A DNA stretch of 52,435 nucleotides from Clostridium luticellarii (GTDB taxonomy: Bacteria; Bacillota; Clostridia; Clostridiales; Clostridiaceae): NCBI RefSeq assembly GCF_002995845.1, contig NZ_PVXP01000020.1, positions 1 to 52,435 on the forward strand. The letters are read 5' to 3'. The notes under the pieces were generated by a model that saw only the letters and a list, made by a program, of their open reading frames with translations, did not search any database and was not told the DNA's origin. Below are positions 52,370-52,435 of the stretch, in pieces. The position numbers and the translations under genes are program-made. Each line of letters begins with the position of its first letter. The stretch's first letter is position 1.

Positions 52370-52435
52370 TACAACTCATTTCTTTTAATATTATTCGAAT
52401 TTTTTCTACCCGGTAGGGTTCACTTTTCTTATCTA

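Overview
The base composition (low GC), strong clostridial ribosome binding sites, strictly anaerobic enzymes (glycyl radical enzyme, Asr-type sulfite reductase, nitrogenase-like proteins) and Gram-positive lipoproteins point to a Clostridium-type anaerobe, perhaps one of the acetogenic or ethanol-forming clostridia; the species cannot be fixed from the window alone. Almost every protein assignment rests on motifs read by eye, without database searches.

Left part (1-11.5 kb): a small glycyl-radical bacterial microcompartment locus. A BMC-H shell protein, a PduB-like shell protein, a CoA-acylating aldehyde dehydrogenase and an iron alcohol dehydrogenase form one operon (4164 to 299, minus). 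A PocR-domain histidine kinase and a YesN/AraC response regulator diverge from it. A glycyl radical diol dehydratase with its activase (10017 to 6444) and a butanol-dehydrogenase-like enzyme (11439 to 10264) follow. The three metabolic units share a TTTAGTAATA box at similar distances from their starts. topB (11536-13722) follows.

Middle part (13.9-28.1 kb): metY plus an SsuABC/TauABC-type transporter (plus strand), a small FMN-binding-type protein behind a SAM-I riboswitch, mnmM, the anaerobic sulfite reductase asrABC, a Crp/Fnr regulator and the glycine cleavage genes gcvT-H-PA-PB behind a tandem glycine riboswitch.

Right part (28.1-52.4 kb), nearly all on the minus strand, is devoted to sulfur. 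In transcription order: a truncated enolase-superfamily gene; cysK behind a cysteine T-box; an amino acid permease behind two tandem SAM-I riboswitches; metK; a NifB homologue; a DUF523 fragment; another SAM-I riboswitch; a transporter operon (three permeases, one ATPase, one binding protein) that continues into nitrogenase-like D, K and H genes; a ribose-type ABC transporter; and a soluble DMSO-reductase-family enzyme with its ferredoxin subunit and TorD-like chaperone.

The most interesting reading is a sulfur-salvage system. The nitrogenase-like DKH genes keep the P-cluster cysteines and the Cys/His ligands of the active-site cofactor, but residues needed for N2 reduction are replaced. NifEN and NifV are absent, and the operon is under SAM control. 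That fits a methylthio-alkane-reductase-like enzyme (known from Rhodospirillum rubrum) that would release methanethiol from methyl thioethers such as dimethyl sulfide. The DMSO-reductase-like enzyme could supply dimethyl sulfide, and MetY could fix methanethiol into methionine, then SAM through MetK. A short RNA element, apparently undescribed, consists of a 4-bp hairpin next to an intrinsic terminator. It occurs five times, in front of metY, the FMN-type gene, the transporter/DKH operon, nifB and the ribose-type transporter, twice directly behind a SAM riboswitch. It may be a second, sulfur-linked antitermination switch.
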